Assembly (NCBI GenBank): GCA_020683205.1
Contig: CP085689.1
Span: 558,001-622,000 of the forward strand
DNA from: Lentisphaerae bacterium WC36
GTDB lineage: Bacteria > Verrucomicrobiota > Lentisphaeria > Victivallales > SZUA-371
Length of the DNA: 64,000 nt
Direction of reading: 5' to 3'
Shown here: one piece after another, positions 8,965 through 17,330 of the stretch
How positions within the stretch are numbered: position 1 is the stretch's first letter
Layout: every line of letters starts with the position of its first letter
Notes under the pieces: generated by a model
What the model saw: the letters and a program-made list of their open reading frames with translations, nothing else
The model's database searches: none
Told to the model about the DNA's origin: nothing
Position numbers and translations under genes: made by a program

Positions 8965-10010
8965 TATTTACCATCCCCTGATAGAGCAAATTCATTAAAT
9001 TTTAACTGTATTGTATATTCATTTTTCCCGTCAAGAGTTTGTTTTGTTTCCCCATTATTATCACTAATAATTAAAGACGGCACCGAGAGTATTTTAGACA
9101 ATTTCAAAATATTTTGTGAGGAAATAATTACCAAATTTAGCTTGTTATTCTTAATGTCAAACTTACTAATCATACAGTCCTTTGGCAACTTGCTGTGTAA
9201 ATGATGAACAATAAAATCAATACGGCTGACCCCTGGCTTGTAATTAATTAAGGCTGTTATTTTTTTATATAATTTTTGCTGTTTTTTTGTTAGTACTGCT
9301 AATTTTTTAAGTTTATTATCTAGCTGGTTATTAAGTTCAACATGGTTGTTAAATTGTTGATGTTGACTTTGCCACTTGGTGTAGAATCGATAAAAATTAA
9401 TTAAAATCACCAAAAATAACATTAATAAACATATTTGTTTAGCTGCTTTATGACGTTTAATTTTGATATTTTCTGGTAAAAATTCGGCTAAATTATTTTT
9501 TGAACCATCGCATAGATTTTGTTCAATAATATCTTTAATTTCATCCTCTTTTGCCGCATAATTTTTATGGTTATCCTTGAAGAGTATATAATCAAATTTA
9601 AGGTTATTATCTTTGCAATGTTCAATAAAATCATTCCATTCATTTTTTAAACAACAATGAATATTTATAAGCAACTTTGTATTATTGTTATTGCAACTAT
9701 AATAATATAAGATTGCAAATTTATTTATATCAACTGGGAGGTGTTTTTGCAATTGAAAATTAATTAAATTAGCTAGTTGATTCTCAGTTAAATTATTATT
9801 GGTGTTGATTGAAAATTGTTCAATTACTGAACTTTTAAAGTCTGCAATTAAAGCAATTTTATTTTTTTGTGAATTGATGCTTTGTGAATAAGTTTCAGCT
9901 AATGACGACTTTTCTGAGCATAAAAAATCAATATTTATGATATTTTTCTTAACAAAAACATTATAGATACAATAACCTTCATCTTCATTTATTTCATAAA
10001 AAACTTTCAT
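8964..10010 (-). CDS. gspL: GspL/PilM-PilN-like assembly protein
   Basis: About 348 residues from ATG 10010. A longer frame starts from GTG at 10073 but lacks a better ribosome site, and MKVFYEINEDEGYC is a more normal beginning. The N-terminal half (about 1-200) is cytoplasmic and fits a degenerate actin-like GspL/PilM domain, with NLINFQLQKHLPVDINKF where these proteins often have a Q-x-E-x-x-LP-type motif. A membrane helix follows at about 213-233. A coiled coil and a small ferredoxin-like periplasmic domain end the protein. GspL links the GspE ATPase to the platform. This is the first gene of the cluster and is divergent from the gene at 10270. Confidence 0.6.
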   Translation of the reverse strand: MKVFYEINEDEGYCIYNVFVKKNIINIDFLCSEKSSLAETYSQSINSQKNKIALIADFKSSVIEQFSINTNNNLTENQLANLINFQLQKHLPVDINKFAILYYYSCNNNNTKLLINIHCCLKNEWNDFIEHCKDNNLKFDYILFKDNHKNYAAKEDEIKDIIEQNLCDGSKNNLAEFLPENIKIKRHKAAKQICLLMLFLVILINFYRFYTKWQSQHQQFNNHVELNNQLDNKLKKLAVLTKKQQKLYKKITALINYKPGVSRIDFIVHHLHSKLPKDCMISKFDIKNNKLNLVIISSQNILKLSKILSVPSLIISDNNGETKQTLDGKNEYTIQLKFNEFALSGDGK

Positions 10011-10269
10011 ATTATTTAAACACCAAATACTTTGTGAACAATCAAATAAAAATAGCCAATAATAAAACGACACTTAAAAATAACTAACTTAAGTTATAAA
10101 TAGTCCTACTTAATATTAATACCAAATTATAATTAGTCAAAAATTTTTTTAAAAAAAGTAATTTTTATTTGTAAGATAAATTATTATAGCTATTTTAAAA
10201 CAAAGCATTTTAGTATTTTTTGATATGATTTGATATATATATTATAGTATTTTAAGGAGATATAAAAAA
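10011..10269. promoter_or_regulatory. Divergent promoter region
   Basis: This AT-rich gap of 259 bases lies between the minus-strand secretion genes and the plus-strand surface-protein gene, so it should hold promoters for both. TTGATA-like boxes at 10220 and 10230 and TATTAT/TATAGT near 10240-10249 are candidates for the plus strand, but spacing to the AAGGAG at 10254-10259 is tight and no single promoter is certain. Confidence 0.4.
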
Positions 10270-13200
10270 ATGAAGTTATTGAAGCAGTTGTCTGTTGGCG
10301 GTATTTTATTACTGGGGAGTGGAAATCTTTTTGCGGTTGATAATGATTTAGTTGTCTCGTACAATGAATTAACAGCAAATTCCATGCAATTAAATTGGCA
10401 AAATCTTTCTAATGCTAAAGGTTACCAAATTTTTTGCAATGATCAATTATTACTAACTACCAAAAATAATAGTTATGTTTTTAACAATCTTTTGCCGAAT
10501 CAAGATTATAATTTTTCAATTAAAGCTTTAGATGATGATGGAAATGAGATTAAGACTGGTTCAAATTCTATTACCACATTAGCGGCAAATAATAGTAACT
10601 ACTTTCTATTAAATTCATATGCTTTCGATCAATTTGGTGCAAAAGTTTCTTATTATGATGGCGTAGAGATGGCTATGAATGAGCTTTTTCCGACTCATAG
10701 CGAATATATGGGAAAATATGATGATCCACAAAAATGGTATAATTTCTATAATATTAATGCACGAACTCCTTACAAAACTCAAATTCGTAACGACATAAAT
10801 TTTAACTTCTTTGAGAGAAGTGGCGATACTATTTTAGATAGTGGAAAAAGCAGATTTGCAGCGATGACTTTTGATGGATTTTTTGTTGCCAGCGAAGATG
10901 GTGAATACACGTTTAGAGTTGAGCATGACAACTCTTTTATTCTTGAAATCGATGGCAAAGAAGTTTTCAATGATATGAAATATTGCACTTATGAAGAAAA
11001 GAATATTTTTAAGGTAAACTTAAAAGCTGGCGTACATCGCGCAAAAATTACTTATTATGAATTTTCTGGAGATAAATCGACTCTTCTTATGGAGTATGCC
11101 GGACCAACTTTTGGTTACAGACCTCTTGATGGTTATTCATTTGTTCAGTTAAATGATAACGTCCAATCTTATTTAGCAACAGATGCTGATTTTGACGGCG
11201 TTGCGGATTCACTTGAAGCTGAAAAAGGCTCAAGCAATAGCTCTTGGGATACAGACAATGATGGTTTAACAGACTATGAGGAAATTGTTCAATTTAATTC
11301 TCAAGCGAACCAAAAAGACAGTGATAATGATGGCATTGATGATGGAATTGAAGCAAAAATTATTAACACTAATTTATTAGTCGCTGATAATAATAACAAT
11401 GAAAATTTCTTCTCAAATGTAAATAAAGATGTGCAAAATGATAAATTAACTTTATCATGGAATTATAATGGGCCAAGCGTAGCGCAATATAAAATTTATC
11501 GTAACTTAAACTTAGTGGGTTCGACGACGGACTCGACTTATTCATTACCAATGATTTCTGAAAACGATGTTTATTATATTGTTGCGGTGGATACAGAGGA
11601 CAAATGTAACTATAGAAAAGTTAATTCTATTAGTTTAAGTGATGACCAACAAGCATATCTTAATTGGAAAAGAGACAACAACGTTGCTCTTAATTCATTA
11701 TATGATGCGGATTATGATGGTGACGGTCGAAAGAATTTACTTGAATATCAGCTTGATACAAACCCTGCGGTTAAACCATTAGAAAATATAAATAATATTA
11801 CTAAAGTAGCGGGTTTACTTGGATCTTTTTCTGATAAAATGTGGGCTCCAGAAAGTTTGCAAAATTTGAATGCGACAAATACTGAGGTTTATACAGATAT
11901 TAATTTTAATGCTGGTGAAGGCGAAGTTTTAAACAGTGGAAAAACTGATGGAGTATATGCGTTCTTTAAAGGATATTTTACAGCGCCAACAACTGGAGTT
12001 TATAAATTTTTAACAGCATATGATGATGCCGTAACAATTAGCATTGATGGCGTTGAAGTATTTTCTGATGGAAGCTGGAACCCAGTTGGGTCACTGTGGA
12101 GCAAACATTTAAAAGCAGGCATGCACTTTATTGAAATTGAATATCATGAAGGTGTTGGAGCTGCAATGTTAGACCTTAAATGGGCTCCTCCTGGGGCTGG
12201 AATGGAACCAATGGCTGGCGATGTTTTCTGGCACATTACTAAAAAATCTGCTGAACTTGATGAATATATTGCATGGGATAAAGATAGTGATGGCGACGGC
12301 TTAACTAATGCATATGAATTAGAGCATGGCACTGATATGAATAATGCAGACAGCGATAATGATGGCATTAATGATTACGATGAAATTAATAAATATAACA
12401 CCGATCCAAATAATGCGGACAGCGATGGTGATGGTATTAGCGATGGTGATGAAGTTAATAAATTCAACAGTAACCCAAATGTTGCTGATGTACAAATAAA
12501 TAGCTACGTTGAGATGGCAAAATTAGATGGTTCTGAATTTGAATCATCATTGGGAGCGTGGACTAAAGATGAAACTTCGGCAAAATCTGCATGTGCGATT
12601 GGTGCATTAGAGTATAAATTCACAACAGAAGAAGCGGGAGTATTCCAGCTTAATGTTAAGAGTACGCTAAAAGCAAGTTGTGATTATAAGGTTGATGTTT
12701 ATTGTGATGATGTATTGGTAATTTCAGAAAAAATTGACAATGCAGCGGAAAATTCTGACTATGACTTTAGTGATTTTATGCAACATTTAACTGCGGGTGA
12801 ACACACTATAAAAATATTGTTTGATAATCCAACGATTGGCAACACATTAATAATCAATGAAATTGAAGTTTTAAAACCAATTTGTGGTGATGCTAATAAT
12901 GATGGCGTTGATGACTGGTTAGCAAATTATGCTAAAAACAATAGCAAACTAGACAAAGTTTCAGCTAGCAGCAAAGTTTCGCCAGTAATTATTGAAGGAA
13001 TCAATAAATTTGCTGAAACCTTAAAAGTTAATGATGAAAGTGTAGAAGCATTTAATGGTGAAAATTGGCATAAGGAAATAAGTTTATCACAAAATGACAG
13101 TGAAAATAATTTTAACTTCAACTTTCAAAATGGTCTAAAAACTGTTACGAAAAATATTAAGTGGGAGCCAACAAATATTATCGCTGAAGGTGATGTTGTT

Positions 13201-13962
13201 ACAGTTAAAAAAGGTTCTGCGATGTTGTTAACGGCAATGCCGGCAACTGAAAATAGTGAATACTCAAATGCTAACGTTAGCGTTAATAATGTTAATTATC
13301 CAGTAACTGAAAATGCGCCTAAGAAAGTAACATTTACCGAAGTAAAGAATTATGAAATCACAGGTTCATATAAAAATGCAGCGGGAGAAACTGTTGAAAA
13401 TACATTGACTGTAAAAGTAGTTGATTATTCATTTGAGCAAGAAAATTTAACAATGACAACATCGGCCGCTGCAGTATTTAATATTCCAGAAGTTTCAGAA
13501 GAGATGTATTTAGAAGTTACTGGGGATGTTGATAACGCATTGAGCGATGGTTCTGAATTATTAATTCATTCACGCGAGTGGAATCAAGCACAAGCAGTGA
13601 TTGTTAGAAATAAAGAAACAGATCAAATTATCGCAACATTGCCAATTGAATTAATCCGCTTCTACGGCATCGGCCAAACTTCATTTCAAAGAAAAGCAAC
13701 CTACGAAGATGGAACTTTGGTGATGGAATTAGATTCAATTTGTTATCCAATGAAAGAAAATTATTCAATTGAGTATAAGATTTTCCTTTCAGGGGTGGCA
13801 TTTGAAGATGGAACTGTTAATAAAACTTTCAATAGCAGTCAATTTGATGCGACAGGGATGAGCAAGGTTCGTTTTGTAAAAACCCCAGCTGCTCCAAAAA
13901 CAGCAGCATGTCACCACGCAACGTTTAAAATTGATGGCGAAAAAGTCCAAGAATTATATTAA
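10270..13962 (+). CDS. Large exported protein with FN3, PA14 and thrombospondin-3 repeats
   Basis: 1,230 residues, AAGGAG 11 bases before the ATG. A Sec signal peptide (about 1-23, ending NLFA) precedes a fibronectin-III-like domain (about 28-105). PA14-like domains lie at about 120-290 and 510-655, with the typical SEDGEYTFRVEHDNSFILEI and TTGVYKFLTAYDDAVTISID. Calcium-binding DxDxDGxxD repeats occur at about 300-375, 480-495, 665-745 and 885-895. A second FN3-like domain is at about 383-455 and a carbohydrate-binding-like jelly roll at about 755-870. The last 330 residues are unassigned apart from an Ig-like region. Such proteins are secreted glycan-binding or adhesion proteins; no catalytic domain is evident. 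The adjacent type II secretion genes make it a possible substrate (inference). Confidence 0.85.
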   Translation: MKLLKQLSVGGILLLGSGNLFAVDNDLVVSYNELTANSMQLNWQNLSNAKGYQIFCNDQLLLTTKNNSYVFNNLLPNQDYNFSIKALDDDGNEIKTGSNSITTLAANNSNYFLLNSYAFDQFGAKVSYYDGVEMAMNELFPTHSEYMGKYDDPQKWYNFYNINARTPYKTQIRNDINFNFFERSGDTILDSGKSRFAAMTFDGFFVASEDGEYTFRVEHDNSFILEIDGKEVFNDMKYCTYEEKNIFKVNLKAGVHRAKITYYEFSGDKSTLLMEYAGPTFGYRPLDGYSFVQLNDNVQSYLATDADFDGVADSLEAEKGSSNSSWDTDNDGLTDYEEIVQFNSQANQKDSDNDGIDDGIEAKIINTNLLVADNNNNENFFSNVNKDVQNDKLTLSWNYNGPSVAQYKIYRNLNLVGSTTDSTYSLPMISENDVYYIVAVDTEDKCNYRKVNSISLSDDQQAYLNWKRDNNVALNSLYDADYDGDGRKNLLEYQLDTNPAVKPLENINNITKVAGLLGSFSDKMWAPESLQNLNATNTEVYTDINFNAGEGEVLNSGKTDGVYAFFKGYFTAPTTGVYKFLTAYDDAVTISIDGVEVFSDGSWNPVGSLWSKHLKAGMHFIEIEYHEGVGAAMLDLKWAPPGAGMEPMAGDVFWHITKKSAELDEYIAWDKDSDGDGLTNAYELEHGTDMNNADSDNDGINDYDEINKYNTDPNNADSDGDGISDGDEVNKFNSNPNVADVQINSYVEMAKLDGSEFESSLGAWTKDETSAKSACAIGALEYKFTTEEAGVFQLNVKSTLKASCDYKVDVYCDDVLVISEKIDNAAENSDYDFSDFMQHLTAGEHTIKILFDNPTIGNTLIINEIEVLKPICGDANNDGVDDWLANYAKNNSKLDKVSASSKVSPVIIEGINKFAETLKVNDESVEAFNGENWHKEISLSQNDSENNFNFNFQNGLKTVTKNIKWEPTNIIAEGDVVTVKKGSAMLLTAMPATENSEYSNANVSVNNVNYPVTENAPKKVTFTEVKNYEITGSYKNAAGETVENTLTVKVVDYSFEQENLTMTTSAAAVFNIPEVSEEMYLEVTGDVDNALSDGSELLIHSREWNQAQAVIVRNKETDQIIATLPIELIRFYGIGQTSFQRKATYEDGTLVMELDSICYPMKENYSIEYKIFLSGVAFEDGTVNKTFNSSQFDATGMSKVRFVKTPAAPKTAACHHATFKIDGEKVQELY

Positions 13963-14052
13963 TAATATTCTTCAAGAACATTAATTACTTTAGGGGCAAA
14001 AGGCTCCTATTGTAATTAATAACAAATCAAAAAATAAAGGAAATTATATAAA

Positions 14053-14532
14053 ATGAAAAGAATAAATAAGTTTTTATTAATAGTACTATTTTTATTTAGT
14101 GTTATATTAGTAATAAATATAAATGCCGCTAGAAATGTTACTGAATGTAAAAAGAAGCATGGCACGCCTCCAACGGGACCGTGCAAAGTTAGAGTTACTG
14201 GCACTTGTAGTACAGAAGGTTGTGGTGTTGCAAATGAATGGGATGCGACTCATAGTTACTCAAAACATTGTACACACGTGCATTGTACTAAAGAAACTTG
14301 TGATACGTGTAAGGATTCTACAGGAGGATGTCCTGGCGATTGTCCAAAAGCAGAAACACCTACAACAGAATGTAAAGGCACTCCTGTTCCGTGTGATAAA
14401 TGTAAAGTTATTACGTCATATGCTGATGCAGGTAATCATAGTATGATAAAACATTGTACAAAAGGATATTGTAATAGAAAAGAATGTTCTAAGTGTGACC
14501 ATGTTACAGGAACATGTTGCAGTCTAGATTAA
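14053..14532 (+). CDS. Exported Cys-rich protein, first part of an interrupted gene
   Basis: 159 residues. The signal peptide (about 1-26, ending INA) is followed by a Cys-rich sequence with imperfect repeats built on KHCTxxxCxxxxCxxC (for example KHCTHVHCTKETCDTC and KHCTKGYCNRKECSKC). The Cys spacing suggests disulfide-bonded or metal-binding knuckles. The frame ends at TAA 14530-14532, but the same frame continues open to 14886 with further Cys repeats, so this is probably the 5' part of a longer gene cut by a nonsense codon. A GGA lies 12-14 bases before the ATG. I do not recognise the family. A similar export signal and Cys-rich start is seen in the RHS protein at 17331. Confidence 0.6.
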   Translation: MKRINKFLLIVLFLFSVILVININAARNVTECKKKHGTPPTGPCKVRVTGTCSTEGCGVANEWDATHSYSKHCTHVHCTKETCDTCKDSTGGCPGDCPKAETPTTECKGTPVPCDKCKVITSYADAGNHSMIKHCTKGYCNRKECSKCDHVTGTCCSLD

Positions 14533-14886
14533 GGGCATAACTGGGTAGCAAATTCTTGTTGTGCAGTAAAAGAACGATCATGCTGTGCCAAAAAAAAGTG
14601 CACTAAATGTGGTAAAACAGAAGGGGAATGTAATGGTATTGGTACTCCTCCACATTCAAAGCTACCTATTGAGGAGGAGGTGAAGAAAAACTGTAAAGAA
14701 AAACAAAGAACTCCTTGTGGTATTTGCGGCAATCCATTAAGAATTACGTATTATAAGCATAGTGGCGGAGAGGTACGTTGCCCGCATAAAACGCGACCAG
14801 CGTGCCAAAATAACACTCTTTGTACAATTTGTGGTAAAAGCATGGGGAATTGTATGGATGATTTTAATAATCCAAATAATAATTAA
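14533..14886 (+). pseudogene. In-frame 3' continuation of the Cys-rich gene after the TAA
   Basis: About 117 in-frame codons follow the TAA without any frame change. They encode more of the same Cys motifs (SCCAKKKCTKCGKTEGEC, TPCGICG, LCTICGKSMGNC) and stop at TAA 14884-14886. A GTG at 14680 could start a 68-residue protein, but no good ribosome site precedes it. The shared repeat type on both sides of the stop argues that this was one protein of about 277 residues. Stop read-through cannot be excluded. Confidence 0.6.
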
Positions 14887-14920
14887 TAGCTAAATAATAA
14901 AAATGGAGTTAGAAAATATT

Positions 14921-16210
14921 ATGAAAATAAATAAAATATGTTGTGCGTTGGTATTAAGTTTGGCAACTTTTAGTAGTTATGCCGTTGAGATAGAAAAATT
15001 TGATACTTCGTGGGATGGGGTTAGTCGCAAGTTTGGTTCAGAGTTAGAGAGAGAGGAATTAAATATTGATGAAGATACACGTTTGTTTTTTAAAGGATTA
15101 GAGCCTAGTTATATTAATAATCCTCGGCCAATTTCAAGTGTTGCATTAAAAAAACAAATTATAAAATTAATTGAAAAAAGTCAAAAACTTACTGATAATG
15201 ACTTTAAAAATATCAGAAATCTTTTAGGAAAGCCTTCAAGAGAGATTATTTCGCAAAAGCAATTGACTTATGGTTGGTTGTTTGAAGATGGCGATGTTAT
15301 TGTCATTCGTGAATTTAGTAATCAAGATAAAAAAGTTTCTCTTTTTAAAAGACTTATTTGGATTGAAAATTATTATGATAAAAATTTTAAAGATATGAGT
15401 AATTATTTTGTTAATAAACAATTTCAAGATAAAATTGCAAACTACTGGAAAGATATCAAAAGAAAAGCTAAACGCGAGGGTGCACTTTATTGTTTACCAT
15501 TCGGAATTTTTGCTATTACTGAACATCAGGACATTTTTTTAAATAGGGGAACCATAATTTTAAAAGATTCACTTGGAATCCGAGAGCTTTTAAATATAAA
15601 GCCACATTATTATACAGAAGGAGCTAAAACATGGATTTTAGATAATGGTTATATTTTATCTTATGATGGAACAAAAAAATTTGATAAAGATGGAGATTTA
15701 TGCTTTGTTTTTGAAATAGGATTAATTGATAAGTTAGATGATGATCGAAATTTTAATTTTCAGATTATAAAAACAAAAACTGTTAAGATTGATAAAAGTT
15801 TTACGGAGACATATGTTCTCAAGGCTTTAAAATCTATTACAATAGAGGCTGTAAAGGCAGGGGAAATTAATGTAATACCTGCTGAAAAATTAAAAATTAT
15901 TGAGAAAAATCCAAATAGTCCAGAATTAGGAATTAGGTTAATTAAGCTATCTAATAATAATGAATATAACGAGCTTTATAAATTGATGCATGAACCATCT
16001 TATCGTATTGAGAACGGCCTTATTCCTATTCATATATGTGTCTTTGACAATGGCTATATTTATACTAGTATTTTTATGGAAGAAACCAATAAAGATGGAA
16101 AGAATTACTTTATCGTTCAAGTAAGTAATGTTGATGAATTGAAGAAAAAATTTGGACTTGATTTTGATAAACTTGAAAAGGTTTATACTAAAAACAAAAA
16201 ATTAAAATAA
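14921..16210 (+). CDS. Exported protein with BamE/SmpA-like repeats, function unknown
   Basis: About 429 residues from ATG 14921, preceded by GGAG at 14905-14908; an ATG at 14903 is in frame but has no ribosome site. A signal peptide (about 1-22, ending SYA) is clear. Residues about 70-120 (NIRNLLGKPSREII...LTYGWLFEDGDVIVIREF) resemble the SmpA/BamE pattern of lGkPs...yGW.f.dg..i.v. Weaker copies may lie at about 190-260 and 325-410 (LYKLMHEPSYRI...FDNGYIYTSIF). The family is small and often lipid-anchored in the outer membrane, but this protein has no lipobox. The call is by motif only. Confidence 0.55.
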   Translation: MKINKICCALVLSLATFSSYAVEIEKFDTSWDGVSRKFGSELEREELNIDEDTRLFFKGLEPSYINNPRPISSVALKKQIIKLIEKSQKLTDNDFKNIRNLLGKPSREIISQKQLTYGWLFEDGDVIVIREFSNQDKKVSLFKRLIWIENYYDKNFKDMSNYFVNKQFQDKIANYWKDIKRKAKREGALYCLPFGIFAITEHQDIFLNRGTIILKDSLGIRELLNIKPHYYTEGAKTWILDNGYILSYDGTKKFDKDGDLCFVFEIGLIDKLDDDRNFNFQIIKTKTVKIDKSFTETYVLKALKSITIEAVKAGEINVIPAEKLKIIEKNPNSPELGIRLIKLSNNNEYNELYKLMHEPSYRIENGLIPIHICVFDNGYIYTSIFMEETNKDGKNYFIVQVSNVDELKKKFGLDFDKLEKVYTKNKKLK

Positions 16211-16231
16211 TTTTAAAATTTAACTTAAAAG

Positions 16232-16274
16232 AACTCCATGTGATTGCTTTATTTCATTATGCATGGAGTTTTTT
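16232..16274 (+). terminator. Terminator-like hairpin
   Basis: Arms AACTCCATG (16232-16240) and CATGGAGTT (16262-16270) form a 9-bp stem with a 21-base loop, followed by T residues. It lies just after the BamE-like gene and just before the HEAT-like gene, so it may separate two transcripts. Confidence 0.55.
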
Positions 16275-16297
16275 CATGTCAATATGGAGTATTAATA

Positions 16298-17296
16298 ATG
16301 AAAAATAATAAGCTTTTAACTATCAAAGTTATTTCAATTGTTTTCATTGCTGTAACTATTATTGCTGTTGCTAAATTTTATAATAAAAAAGCACCTGCAA
16401 CGACTTTAGAAAATGACAATCAAAAAACTAAAAATGAACTTAAAAAGAGTGAAATCGCTTCACAAAATAACTCTCAAAATAATAACTTTAAAAAAGCAAA
16501 ATCTACATCAAATTTTATAAAGAAAAATTTTGATTATGGTGAATTGAATGGTTTGTTTAAACCAGAAGGTAAAACTAAATATCAAAAATATCGTCATCAA
16601 TTAGAGATTGTTAAAAATTTAAAAACTCCATTAATAATGGCAAATATTCAAGGATTGCATGATTATGTTTATGGTGGAAGCAATGATAGATTGGGTCTTC
16701 ATCTTAAGGATGAAATCTTCATCAAACTTGAAAGCGATAGAAAAGCCAATAAAAGTCACATCGATTTTTTAAGTCAATTATCAGCAGATAAAAGTGTTGA
16801 TGGAGATTTGCGAGGGTATGCAGTGCAGCACCTTCGTAGTGAATATTCAAAAGCAGATGCTCAACTACGTAAACAAATTCAAGAAACATTGTTCGATTCT
16901 CTAAAAGATACCCAGTGTGATGTGTCTGGAACTGCAATATTAGCATTGAGCGATTTGTCAAAAATGTATCCAAAAGAGATCGATAAAGAGCGAATCAATA
17001 CTGAGTTGGTGTCGTTAGTTGAAGATGAATCGATGCACATTCCAAGCCGAATTGCGATGGTACAAAGTGTGGGATCAATGAAAAATGATTCGGAATCAGT
17101 TACTAATGCGATACGAGATTTAGCATTTAATGATCCCGGCGATATGGTTTTACGCCTAACAGCAATCGCGACAATTGGCGAAATCGGCACTAAAGATGAT
17201 ATTCAGGGTTTGGAAAATATTCTGAAAAATGACCATCAGCTTTATAAAGTTGCGACACAAAATGCGATTCAAAAATTAAAAAATAAACAAAAATAA
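16298..17296 (+). CDS. Membrane-anchored HEAT-repeat-like protein
   Basis: About 332 residues from ATG 16298, chosen because GGAG (16286-16289) sits eight bases upstream; a longer in-frame start at 16244 lies within the hairpin region. One N-terminal membrane segment (about 8-27) is followed by a Lys/Asn/Ser linker. The C-terminal half (about 160-330) has helical repeats such as DGDLRGYAVQHLRSEY, VSGTAILALSDLSKMY and LRLTAIATIGEIG, which look like HEAT/armadillo-type repeats. It is probably a periplasmic scaffold or binding protein. It lies upstream of the RHS gene; partnership is only suggested by position. Confidence 0.6.
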   Translation: MKNNKLLTIKVISIVFIAVTIIAVAKFYNKKAPATTLENDNQKTKNELKKSEIASQNNSQNNNFKKAKSTSNFIKKNFDYGELNGLFKPEGKTKYQKYRHQLEIVKNLKTPLIMANIQGLHDYVYGGSNDRLGLHLKDEIFIKLESDRKANKSHIDFLSQLSADKSVDGDLRGYAVQHLRSEYSKADAQLRKQIQETLFDSLKDTQCDVSGTAILALSDLSKMYPKEIDKERINTELVSLVEDESMHIPSRIAMVQSVGSMKNDSESVTNAIRDLAFNDPGDMVLRLTAIATIGEIGTKDDIQGLENILKNDHQLYKVATQNAIQKLKNKQK

Positions 17297-17330
17297 TAAT
17301 ATAAAAAATTTAGCAAAAGGAAACAAAACA

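Noticed and set aside
14123-14446. 107-residue plus-strand frame inside the Cys-rich gene
   Set aside because: Overlaps the signal-peptide-bearing Cys-rich frame, which has regular repeats; this one has no domain and no ribosome site.
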